From Zelopaecilomyces penicillatus (Eukaryota > Ascomycota > Sordariomycetes > Hypocreales > Pseudodiploosporaceae), in the NCBI GenBank assembly GCA_005765155.1, contig VCCP01000003.1, positions 682,001 to 746,000 of the forward strand: a stretch of 64,000 bases of DNA, read 5' to 3'. Both the position numbers and the translations under genes were made by a program. Within the stretch, counting starts at the first letter, position 1; each line of letters opens with the position of its first letter. Below the pieces are notes generated by a model. That model saw only the letters and a list, made by a program, of their open reading frames with translations. It was not told the DNA's origin and did no database searches. Positions 49,109-58,279 of the stretch are shown piece after piece.

Positions 49109-49318
49109 TTTGGCAGATGTTGTTGTAGCGGTGGTAGACTGGATGGTTGGTGTGAAGGAAGGCGGTTGTTTTGGTAGATGGGAGTTTTTGAATCAAACGT
49201 CTTCTCATGCTTTATATATATATTTCTCTTTACAGCAGCGCCCCCTGGATTAATAAGGTTGCTGTTTCTGTTCTACATTCTGTCTCCAGGAGGATCACCC
49301 ATCGTTCAGCGGTCAGCA

Positions 49319-49560
49319 TCGAGTGTCAGACAAACGTGGATCAGTAGCCTAATGGTGCACACTTCAAACCTTGTGGGCCCACTAACGCTGATGACATTCC
49401 CAGGATAGTCAGCGTAGATGCCGATGTTCCGACCGCGGAAAGACACTCCACAGTGTTGCTCTTGGATTCCAGTGTATCCACCAACTTTCCCAATAGTCTG
49501 ATGCCGGTATGTACCGTAATACCCTTGCGCTACATCAGGCATTCGTTCACATTCGTACTA
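49319..49560 (-). other. Possible 3' exon of a further secreted-protein gene or remnant
   Basis: A minus-strand open stretch reads YECERMPDVAQGYYGTYRHQ, then QEQHCGVSFRGRNIGIYADY, and continues through ISVSGPTRFEVC to a TGA at about 49309. It has four cysteines and balanced, protein-like composition. I found no convincing upstream exon or signal peptide; a weak acceptor (GCTTGTAG) precedes it. It may be a decayed gene or the last exon of an unresolved one. The family is not recognised. Confidence 0.3.
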
Positions 49561-50574
49561 CAAGCCTTAATATTACCTGGCAAATGAGCGCCATAGGTCT
49601 AGCGCACTGGGGAGTTGGTGTCTCACAATATGGGGATATCCTACGGAGATATCATACGGAGTACCCCGTAAATACCCATATCCCTACCAAAAGCTTTCAT
49701 CAGTTTCGGCTACCCAATATTGACATGGCCAATCTAAACTGCGCGGCCCTTTGCGTAATTCTCTAGGCAATTTGTAGCTATGACCACGCTCTAGTTGCTG
49801 ACAGACAGGTTGATAGTGAAATGGAACAATTGAATATCGGGGCATCTACTCCGTAGGTGTATCTACCTTTTAGTGTGTTGTCTCGCCGTGGCAAAAAAAG
49901 AAAACACAACCGATGTGGAGTAACTAATGTTTTTTGTTTGTCTGTACAACTAATGCAGCATTGATTTCGAATCGCAACCTCTTCTCGGTAGCTGACTGCA
50001 TGAGGCTTAGAAACGTACTAGGATGGTGAGACTCGTTAATGAGTTATAGAATTCAGCTTTATGTACAGTAACTAGTTGAGCGTTGTTGGTAGGGCTGACG
50101 GTAATTGTTTGCAACTACCTTTCCTAGGGAGTGAACATGCTTACATGACTAGGCAGGTTGTGGTGGCTGAACGACGCTAACATGTTGATTCGGTGATGCC
50201 CTAGCGTACGCTTGGACAGAGGATGAAGGCGCCCAATCTCATTCTGTCTCGGGAAAACTCCCAGCTCCAGTCCTCTACTCCCAGAAGTGTAAGACAAGAT
50301 CCATTGGGAGAGGCCGACTAGGGAGTTACTGGGTATTACGAATCATGGTCATCTCCACCGGCGCTACAGCAATACTGATTTGCTACTGGTCTCTATGGAT
50401 TGATATTTTAAGACATGGAAATATTCCCCGAAGCTCGCATACCTTAGTCACCCATGCGGCAGCGTTAGCCAACGTGCATCTCGCCTAGCGTGAACTTGCC
50501 ATCTCCCCCATCGCATTGGTATCCCACCGTTTCAGACTGCCAAATGTTTTGGCAAAAATATCAACTAAAAAAAA
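49561..50574. other. Intergenic region
   Basis: About 1 kb with no gene. It includes clustered ACTCCGTA/TACGGAGTA words (about 49641-49672 and 49850-49857), a short inverted motif also seen at 4826 and 26075. Its role is unknown. Confidence 0.4.
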
Positions 50575-50693
50575 ACATACAACAGCCGGTGTTCGCTGGT
50601 CGTCACCGACCCAACTACTAATCTGCCGGTTAGTGGTTTGTCTATGGGAGAGCGGACGGGATCCCGAATTTTCCACTACCTGTGGTCGTATGT
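50575..50693 (-). rRNA. Dispersed, divergent 5S rRNA gene
   Basis: A 119-nt minus-strand sequence, the same length as ascomycete 5S rRNA and alignable to it without gaps. It begins ACATACGACC and ends GGCTGTTGTATGT, so helix I (ACATAC/GTATGT) is perfect. GTCCGCTC, ATTAGTAGTTGGGT and GACCAGCGAA match conserved 5S elements, including the internal promoter. The middle diverges, but changes are paired: helix TAGTGG/CCACTA and hairpin GGTCG-GTGA-CGACC both remain complementary. That suggests a selected structural variant rather than a dead copy, as with the variant 5S types of Neurospora. A TATA-like element lies 25-34 nt upstream. Confidence 0.75.
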
Positions 50694-50717
50694 GATGATC
50701 CAAGGATCTCAACCGCA

Positions 50718-50727
50718 TTATATAAGG
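50718..50727 (-). promoter_or_regulatory. TATA-like upstream element of the 5S gene
   Basis: CCTTATATAA on the minus strand, at -34 to -25 relative to the 5S start (50693). Filamentous-fungal dispersed 5S genes depend on an upstream TATA-like box at about this distance. A related CTTATAAG motif sits at a similar position (55542-55549) beside a 5S relic, supporting a shared upstream element. Confidence 0.6.
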
Positions 50728-50774
50728 TCAACAAGTCAATGACTCTGAATGTAAATAAAAATTGCCAGAAGCCA

Positions 50775-50855
50775 TGCAAAAACCGGTGTTCGTTGGTCGT
50801 CACCGACCCAACGAATAATCTGTCGGTTAGAGGGTTATTGATGACGAAAGATGGC
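50775..50855 (-). pseudogene. 5S rRNA relic (3' half recognisable)
   Basis: The minus-strand copy of the 5S 3' half is clear (CGTTGGGTCGGTGACGACCA, then ACGAACACCGG). The 3' terminus is altered (TTTTTGCATGG in place of the conserved end) and the 5' half is barely alignable. It lies about 80 bp upstream of the intact divergent 5S gene, so the two form a degraded tandem pair. Confidence 0.65.
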
Positions 50856-51645
50856 GATATTCCCCCCTACTTAAGAGGCAGCATCTCTATAGGACTCAAA
50901 GACAGTTGCCTCAGAGGTGCCGAATGAGAGAAGCGGTTGATGTAAATCTTCTCCCATCACGATGCATACATGCATTGCTTAATTAGCAGGATGATTTCAT
51001 AACAGCAAATGGTAGGGTTTTACGAATTTAACTTGGCCGGTCGGTATGCGAGGTCTAGTCAAGTGCCATCAACTTCTTTTCTTTGCTTATCCTTTTGCAA
51101 AAACACCTTTATTCATCATGATAAGCCGGAACGAAATCATTCTCAGGATGCACACTATAGGGTGGGGAGCGGAGCGTCAGTACTGGGGCAAAATTGGTTA
51201 TTACAAACTCCGGTTAAGTAGTGGACATGAAATGTATGAAATGCTGTTAGTTTTGTCGTGTTTGTTCAATTCCAACGGAGCCGGGACACGTGATACTAGG
51301 CGTTCTGTCAAGTGGCACGGATATGATGGAGAGAGTGAGGCGGCAGCAATGCAATGCCGTATGAGTATCCATATTATATGGGTTCAATGGGTGTAAAGCA
51401 AACGGTTCCGTCGCTTTAGGAATCCATAGTTATTGATGGCATCTGCAAACACGCCGCACAGGCACACCCACCAAAGCAAATCCACCAAAGCACCCGACCC
51501 CTTGCTATCTCTTGTCATGTGCTTACATGACAGTACACACCCGTACAGCCGGTACGCCAGTGAAGCCAACCAAAGACCGCCCCCCCCCGACGCATCCAAT
51601 GCTGCTGTGCGACTGTATCGTCAGGGAGGCTCGAGGGCGTTGCTA
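50856..51645. other. Intergenic region
   Basis: About 790 bp downstream of the modular Cys-rich gene. No feature is recognised. Confidence 0.4.
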
Positions 51646-53746
51646 CTAGATCATGAGGGCTGTGGCTTTTGCGGACGGGGTGCTGGTGGATTGCGTGGTT
51701 CCTGTAGAGTTGGGACAGATAGCCTGTTGGCTGTGTCAGTCGGTGGGCCAGGAGCAAAACCGGAACATTGGAAGTGAAGCACGTACGCAGATTTCATATT
51801 GACATTGCGCTGTCGTCAGGCCCGCGAATTTTTTGTCTTTGCACCCGAACTCAGCAGCCTGTGCATAGCATTGCTTGCATCGCTGCTCGTTGGTAAAACA
51901 ATACTTGTCCTATGCCATGAATCAACAAACATTGCTCGGTTTGATGAAGCGTCTTCTGGTTATTAGTACGCACGCATTCACCTGTTTCACAGGACTCTCC
52001 GCCAAGCTCCCTTGCTTTGCATGATAGAGCATTAAGGTCTAGGCAATGTTGGCATTGTTCCTTTATTGACACACATTGTGATTTCTGCGCATTGATTAGT
52101 TATGTGTCTTCTTTGGGGGGCACCGAGGAGGAATATCTCATAGCACGTACGCATATCTTTTGTATGGCCGCGCTGTGTCTTTCTTCCGATAGATGGAACG
52201 CTTGTTGGGCAAACCGCCTACATGGCTCACAGCTGGCGCTTGGTGTAAAGCAGTCCACTCCCTACAGAACCCATATGTAAGCATCACTTCATGATGAGAA
52301 TAGAGGCTCCGTTATAACCACAGCAGAGTACGTACGCAATAATCCGTGGCACATCTCTCGATCTCAGCTGGAGTAAAGCTGCACTTTTCCTCGACACATT
52401 CGCTACAATCCTGAACTGGTTCGTGAGCTTGCTGCACAGCAGATCGTTCGTTAGACTACGATCTGATCAGCAAATGGCATTCTCCTTGGCACATGCAGGA
52501 GCCTGGAGGATGTATCTATACGCATTCTCTTATCGAGCATTTCTCAAGATTTTTCAAATCTTCCATACTGCTAATCGAGCAATGGTCAGCCTCACAGCTT
52601 TTCTGCTGTCTTTGGGCCTTTTCCCATTTCTCGACAGCGCCGGCAGAACACCTTGTACTCTAATCGTCTAGTCAGTATTCCCTTCGCATTGGCAACTTTC
52701 TTTCTTGCCTGTTCTCGAATATACATACACAAACCCCCTTTTCGCATTTCGAAATACGCCAACTTATGCACTGTTCTGGCATCACAGCCGTGCAGTGCGC
52801 GCAAGTGGGACCCTTCGAGGGCGGGCATTCCCTTGCCTGTCATCTGCATTAGCATTTAATTTATACCCATGTCACATTGAGTTTCCTCCCAGCAGAGGCA
52901 TCGGAAGCCCATACGCATTCTTGTCGTTCGTATTTGAGAAAGGCCATGTATGTGCGCGGATGGAATGCTCGGATCACCGATTTCTGACATTGTTGACATC
53001 GTTGCTCCTGACTTGGGCAATGTCCCTGATATTTGCCAGGGGGAAGAGCATCATCGGCCCCGGTAACATCCTCGAGACAGCCTCCTGGCCCAGCACCACA
53101 AGGTCCGCTTACGACGCAGAGGGGAGATCGATAGACAGTCTCGCCACAAGTAGTCTTCCAATGTCAGCACCTCGTCCTCGATTCTGAGTCCGCCCGTGGA
53201 TAGGTAATAGTACATACCCCTTTGCGGTCAAGGCAGCCGTACTGCGACATTCTGCAAATATTCCCCGGCTTACCCCCCTTATGACTTGGCTGAATGATTT
53301 GGGTTTCCATTAACTGGCTGCTTTTTTCATATAGGTTCATCAATTGTAGAGTATCTTACGCAAGTGTCCTATAATATTTGCCACTCGTATTAGTATCATT
53401 TCCAAGAGTAAGCTTGTATAAGGTTCATACTAACAATAGGAACACGATTTTGCTGAATTCCTGCAGTATTAGCAGGTCCTTGGACAGATGCAGTTACATT
53501 TCAGATGGAGTGATATACGCATGTAAGAGTACAGTTGGCGCCCTTTTCTCGTTTCATCACATTAGCTTGAGCTGCTACAGCGCAATCCGGCACCTTATTG
53601 GCCGCAAACCTTGTTCTATATGCGTGTTAACTCGGGTGTCCTTTGCATTTCCATTTCGGCCAGGTATTCTAGTTTACTGGTATAAATGACCAGGCTAGCT
53701 TTGTAGCCAGGGCCAGCGTGAGGGTCGTAATGAGTCTCACGTGCAT
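51646..53746 (-). CDS. Secreted modular cysteine-rich protein, about one Cys module per exon
   Basis: An assembled 13-exon minus-strand gene, ~403 aa: 53746-53678, 53593-53519, 53460-53435, 53368-53360, 53251-53218, 53154-52915, 52836-52729, 52659-52522, 52431-52336, 52261-52151, 52084-51974, 51903-51787, 51723-51646. Exon 1 encodes a signal peptide (MHVRLITTLTLALATKLAWS). From exon 6 on, every intron is phase 0, and exons 6-12 all end in a Cys codon directly before GT. Five of these exons (7, 8, 9, 11, 12) end Cys-x4-Cys: CEKGVC, CSIREC, CATDYC, CETGEC, CQYEIC. The shared module is roughly C-x6/7-C-x2-C-x7/8-C-x7/12-C-x4-C, complete in exons 7, 11 and 12 and partial in the C-terminal half of exon 6 and in exons 8, 9 and 10. 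The short last exon is Ser/Thr-rich. Exons 3-5 are the least certain; skipping the 9-nt exon 4 also keeps frame. I recognise no known domain; it does not fit CFEM spacing. A secreted, disulfide-rich repeat protein is the safe call. Confidence 0.75.
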
Positions 53747-54939
53747 TATGCCTGTATCGCAAATGAGAATAGAATAAAATAAAAAAAGTATAAGGGCTCA
53801 AGAGAAAACCGGCCAGTTGTACATCAGTGGTGGGGGTGGGGGGATGTGTGCTTGCAGTCATTGAAGGGAGTCCACTCGCTTTATGTAGATGGAACTCATT
53901 GCAAATAGACCAGCGATCATGTGCCGGACTTGTCGCGAGCCGCCGTGAATCTCAGGCGAGGCAAGTTTGTCTTACACAATCTTGCTTTTCTGGGATATTA
54001 TTCTTATGTAAACTCTGGCACCAGAACGACCAATCAACCTCGGAAGCATCATGATGTCTCAGCTGGCGACTGTTTCATTGCTATCAGGGAGAACTGCGCA
54101 GTGCTTCGTATTTCGGCCGCATTTGGAGCGCAAGGATTGCACATCTCACGCAGACGGAGTCTGGTTCTCTTTATGATTCCTAATCAGCGTTGGGTTTACA
54201 TAATGTCTGCTATTGACGTTGTCTAGATTGACTCATGTCTAATGCAGCAGAAATGGGAGCCCCCCACCCCCCATGATGATAACCAACAGAAATACCTACC
54301 GTTGGAGACTGACGGTTGAGAATACGATCAAGAATGAGTGACTTGTCCCGAAAGAAAAAGAAAAAAAAACAGCAAAGACAAGGGAGGAAAGAAAAAAGAC
54401 GACTGGAAAGAAAAGCTTGTTGCCAGGGTTGTACATCCAAGGGCTTCGCGCGGTGAGTCAACACCCAGAGCTAGTGACACTTGTCGCGCGTTTTCGGTAT
54501 GGTTATGTTTTGCTTGGTTACGGGACGGCCTGACCAAGTTTCACTGTTCCACCAACCAGTGTCGCCTCCATTTCCGCAAGCTGTCATGACAGAGTACTCT
54601 CTCCAGGGTTGATGCAATCATCAGCAATACGGCCCATTGTATGATATTCAGGGCTCAGCTAGGCCACAACTGTAGCCAAGTCATCTGGGGCGTTGTGGGG
54701 CTTTGGTACATAACCGGTGCCAAACACGTAGGCCGTTTTATAGGTTTATGAGTTTTCTTGTATCGTGATTTCTGCAATTTCTGGTAGTAGTTTGTCAACG
54801 TACCACACCTAAAAAGCTGGCGGGCGGGTTGACCCTTACGGATACGGCAAAGTATTGCTACTTCGCGATTCCAATCGTCGGACAATTGTTAGATGATGCT
54901 AATGTGGAAAATTACGCAACACAATGAAAGCTCGTTCTC
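53747..54939. other. Intergenic region
   Basis: About 1.2 kb holding the promoter of the modular Cys-rich gene and, toward its right end, possible further decayed sequence of the kinase-like pseudogene. No intact gene is seen. Confidence 0.4.
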
Positions 54940-55350
54940 GCAGTATCCCATAAACAGCCTGGACAGAGCCTATAATGTTCTCCCCAGAAATTGCAAAGCC
55001 CTTGCTCATGCCACCTCATCTATCTTGCAATGTCTCCCCTTTGATCAAGGATATGTAAATGTACCTCCATTCCCTATCTTCGGTCCAGCCAAAGATCTCA
55101 GGGATGCGTACTTGGCTATACAGTTGCGAGCGCACCATCATTTGGGTGTGAGCCTCGGCAACGGTTATATCGGCGCCAATTTGACGAGCAAGCCCAGCGA
55201 TGGGATCATGACGGGAGACGGGCGATTGAAGCTCGTGGCACGGGTATTGCCCGACTCATTGATGGCTCTGACATCGGCTGGGGTGGGAAGCGCCAGTGCT
55301 CGTTCTCCTGGAAGAAGCTGGATACAGCCAAGATGTTCATTGTGTTGCAA
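54940..55350 (-). pseudogene. APH/kinase-like phosphotransferase pseudogene fragment
   Basis: Minus-strand fragments match the fungal aminoglycoside-phosphotransferase-like (kinase-fold) family. One frame reads LALPTPADVRAINESGNTRA, continuing SFNRPSPVMIPSLGLLVK. After a one-base frame change near 55175 a second frame reads GADITVAEAHTQMMVRSQLY, then RIPEIFGWTEDR and SLIKGETLQDR. The codon expected to be Trp in the family's DRW motif is TGA (55016-55018), consistent with a G-to-A change. The C-terminal lobe with the catalytic residues is not recognisable. With a frameshift, a nonsense codon and missing halves, it is a dead copy. It sits between 5S relics at the edge of the AT-rich block. Confidence 0.65.
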
Positions 55351-55473
55351 TGGGGGGGAGTTATCTCGGCCGATGCCTAGTTTGAGTTATCCGCGGTCGG
55401 CGTCAAATGCAGAGGGAAGCGCAAGCATGGCAGTGAATACGTTGACTCTCAAGCAAAAGCGCAAAGTGTTTTT

Positions 55474-55519
55474 GGAGAGAGCGGGATCCTCAATTTTCTA
55501 CTGCCTGTTGGTTGGATGT
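55474..55519 (-). pseudogene. 5S rRNA relic (5' half)
   Basis: On the minus strand the sequence from about 55519 follows the 5S 5' half (CAGTAGAAAATTGAGGATCC and CCGCTCTC) with several substitutions. The remainder is absent. Its upstream flank, with CTTATAAG and an AAATTGCCA end, resembles the flank of the 50.6-kb 5S gene, so gene and promoter were duplicated together. Confidence 0.6.
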
Positions 55520-55590
55520 GACGGTTTGGGGATCTCAATCGCCTTATAAGCCAACAAACTCATAACTCTGGATTCGAACGCAAATTGCCA

Positions 55591-55591
55591 C

Positions 55592-55622
<31 letters not shown>
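55591..55622. repeat. C22-A10 double homopolymer
   Basis: A run of 22 C (55591-55612) followed at once by 10 A (55613-55622). It separates two 5S relics and marks a likely length-variable or assembly-sensitive point. Confidence 0.95.
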
Positions 55623-55623
55623 G

Positions 55624-55745
55624 ACCCATAACGGCCGGTGTTCGCTGGTCATCACTGAGCCAGCTACTAATCTGCTGGTTAGAGGGTTGTCTATGAGAGA
55701 GTGATGGGATCCTGAATATTCCACTACTTATGGTCGTCGTATATG
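55624..55745 (-). pseudogene. 5S rRNA relic, near full length
   Basis: Alignable along its whole length to the 50.6-kb 5S copy (minus strand: GACCATAAGTAGTGGAATAT ... GACCAGCGAACACCGG) but with many C-to-T/G-to-A changes (for example CCCGTCCGC is now CCCATCACTC) and altered ends that no longer form helix I. Probably inactivated by RIP-like mutation. Confidence 0.65.
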
Positions 55746-55815
55746 ATGTTTAGAGGGCCATAGCCACCTTATTAGCTAGTGGTAGAGGATGTCGATATTG
55801 AACAAAAAGGCAAAA

Positions 55816-55903
55816 ACATATAACAGCCGGTGTTCGCTGGTCATCACGGACCTAACCACTAATCTGCTAATTAATAGTTTGTCTATGGGAGAGCGGGCGG
55901 GGG
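55816..55903 (-). pseudogene. 5S rRNA relic, 5'-truncated
   Basis: Minus-strand 3' two-thirds of a 5S gene (GCCCGCTCTCCCATAGACAA ... GACCAGCGAACACCGGCTGT). The 5' third is missing where the sequence passes into the AT-rich block. It is the last GC-balanced feature before the boundary. Confidence 0.65.
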
Positions 55904-56136
55904 CTGCTTTTATAAGGTTAGGGGCAATCCTGTACAGGTCTGGTCTGGTATAGGTATAGTACTAGGCAATTAGTCATGATCGTGCCCTCATCTTAGAATA
56001 TGTAATCTGTATAAAATTATTACTATATATAAATAATCTTCCTACTTTAAGATATAACAACTATATTTATAACACTTAGATAAGTTAAAAGATAAAAATA
56101 GAGTTTTTTTTAAAGGATATAAATTATAATAATTAT

Positions 56137-56533
56137 TGTAATTTGTAGTATATGGTTATAACTAAAGTTAGTAGTAATAGCAGTGGAAAAAAGATAGCGA
56201 ATAGTTATCTAGAGTAAATTCTAAAGAAAAGAAGAAAGAAGTGATTGTATTATTGATATAGAAAAGAAAGCAGAATTTAACTAGGAATTTAGCTATCTTA
56301 TATATCTAAAAAATACTAAGATTATTTAGAATTATTTAAGTATTCTAAATAATATTTATTTAGAATTTTTAGGTATTCTAAATATAAAGAAAGGGGGGGG
56401 TATAAGGGATAAGCCCTTATTTTATTAGTCTAGCCTTATATAGTAGGTTAGGCTGCTTAAGCATCTTAGGTCTTATAGTAGGTCTGGCTTTTAGGGGATA
56501 ATAGGTTAGGTTGTTATATAAAAACCCACTTAT
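56137..56533 (-). repeat. Inverted LTR copy (decayed)
   Basis: This stretch reads as the reverse complement of the LTR at 57808-58279. Shared blocks include AAGGGATAAGCCCTTATTTT, the GTCTAGCC segment, GGTCTTATAGTAGGTCTGGC and TGTTATATAAAAACCCA. It is either a solo LTR or the end of a second element inserted in the opposite orientation. It is more mutated (C to T, G to A) than the other two. Confidence 0.75.
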
Positions 56534-57807
56534 GATATTTGGTAAATTCCTAAGGGATAAACCTAATAAAAGGGGTTTATATTAATAGATAAGTCAGGGC
56601 ATTCTAAGCAATAGGTCTGTCATATTAGTGATAGATATAAAGTATTATAACTAAAGATTAAGTATTAATATAATAAGTAATAGTAAGTAATATAATAAAG
56701 TTAAAAGTATATTAATAACTATCTAAGTTATATCTAAAAGAGTGAAAATTAAGGGTATATATATATATCTTGGATTATGATTTAAGCTATAATCCTTATT
56801 ATTAGATCATACTTAGAATCATAAGCTATCTCATTAAATCATGGTTTCAAGAATAATCCTAAGCCTAGAATCACCTTTAAAATCATAATCTAATTCTATA
56901 CAGTTTCAAGCCTCTAATATATACCTAATAATATTATAAATTATATAATTAAGGCCTATTATATAACCTTAATTATTAGGTTATAATATAATATCTCCCT
57001 CTTAAAAGATCTTATCCTTAAGGCCTATAAGCATACCTTTTCCTCCTTCCTTAATATTTTATAAGTTATAGGACTTATATTATATTAAATTATTTCTTAT
57101 AATATCAGGTTATATTAAGAAACCTTAATATTCTTTAAAGAAGACTATTAAATATTTTATACTAGCTAAGGGTATAGATTTTAATAATAAATCAATAGAT
57201 ATATCATATTCTTATTATTTTAAACAAAAACAATCTTACTATATAGCAGAAAACAATAGCTATTATATAGCCTGTATAAAGCAGGGTTATTCCTATAATA
57301 ATATTTTGGTAATATCCTTATATATATATTCTTATTTATATTAAAGCATCCAATTCTTATTGATTTTATTAATAATAAAACTTTTAGAATAATACTATTA
57401 TTTAAACTCTAAAGAAGAAAAGACTAAAGAGAATATCTCAGATATCCAGGATTAATTATCTAAGTTATAATCTCAGCTCTCCTTAGCTCTAAACCACTTA
57501 TCTTATATTCACAAGCTCAAAAAGAAAACTAAAAAGTAAAGCTTTAAATTGGTTTATTAAGGTTTAGAAGAGCTGGATACTAAAGATAGGATTAATCTGG
57601 TTCCTGTTTTAAAGGTATATAAGCATTATATAATATTAGATTTATAATTCCTAGGTACTCCGAATAAGATAGATTAGTCTTCCTTAGATTTAGGTAATAA
57701 GTTTATTAATTTAGGGTTTTTAGCTAAGCTAACTGGTTCTAAAGGAACTATTATAGCATCAGATAGTAATAGTTTAAATAATTAATAGGCTCCTATATAT
57801 TATCTTT

Positions 57808-58279
57808 TGTTAAAATAGGCGGGTTTTATATAACAGCCTGACCTGTTACAAGATTAGTAGCTAGACCTATTATAGCTTAGCAGCTAAACCTGCTATAGCC
57901 CTAGCAGCCAGACCTGCTATAAGGTAGCAGCCTGACCTGCTATAAGACCTAAAAAGCCCGTGCAGCCTGACCTGCTATATCAGGCTAGACTAGTAAAATA
58001 AGGGCTTATCCCTTATACCCCTCCCTTTCTTATTATTTGGAATGCTTAGAAATCTAAAGAAATATTATTTGGAATTCTTAAATAATTCCAAATAATCCTA
58101 GTATTATTTAGATATATAAGATAGCTGGATTCCTAGCTGAATCCTGCTTTCTTTCTCTATCGGCAATTCAATCACTTCTTTCTTCTTTTCTACAGACTTT
58201 ACTCTGGATAACTATTCGCTGCCTTTCTTCCACTGCTATCGCTACTAGCTTTAGTTATAACTTTATACTGCAAATTGCA
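57808..58279 (-). repeat. LTR of the gypsy-type element (3' LTR in element sense)
   Basis: About 472 bp starting TGTTAAAATAGG and ending near TTGCA on the plus strand. It contains a local repetition of CAGCCTGACCTG(T/C)TA-type units and the block AATAAGGGCTTATCCCTTAT ACCCCTCCC. The same sequence recurs in direct orientation at 63751-64000, flanking the retrotransposon interior. The boundaries are set by shared sequence and TG...CA ends. Confidence 0.75.

Noticed and set aside
53251..53593. CFEM domain at the start of the Cys-rich gene
   Set aside because: VPDC and the following cysteines recall CFEM at first sight, but the eight-cysteine spacing is not met.
54893..55549. 218-codon plus-strand open frame
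   Set aside because: It is antisense to the kinase-like pseudogene and runs into a 5S relic; the minus strand carries the family signal.
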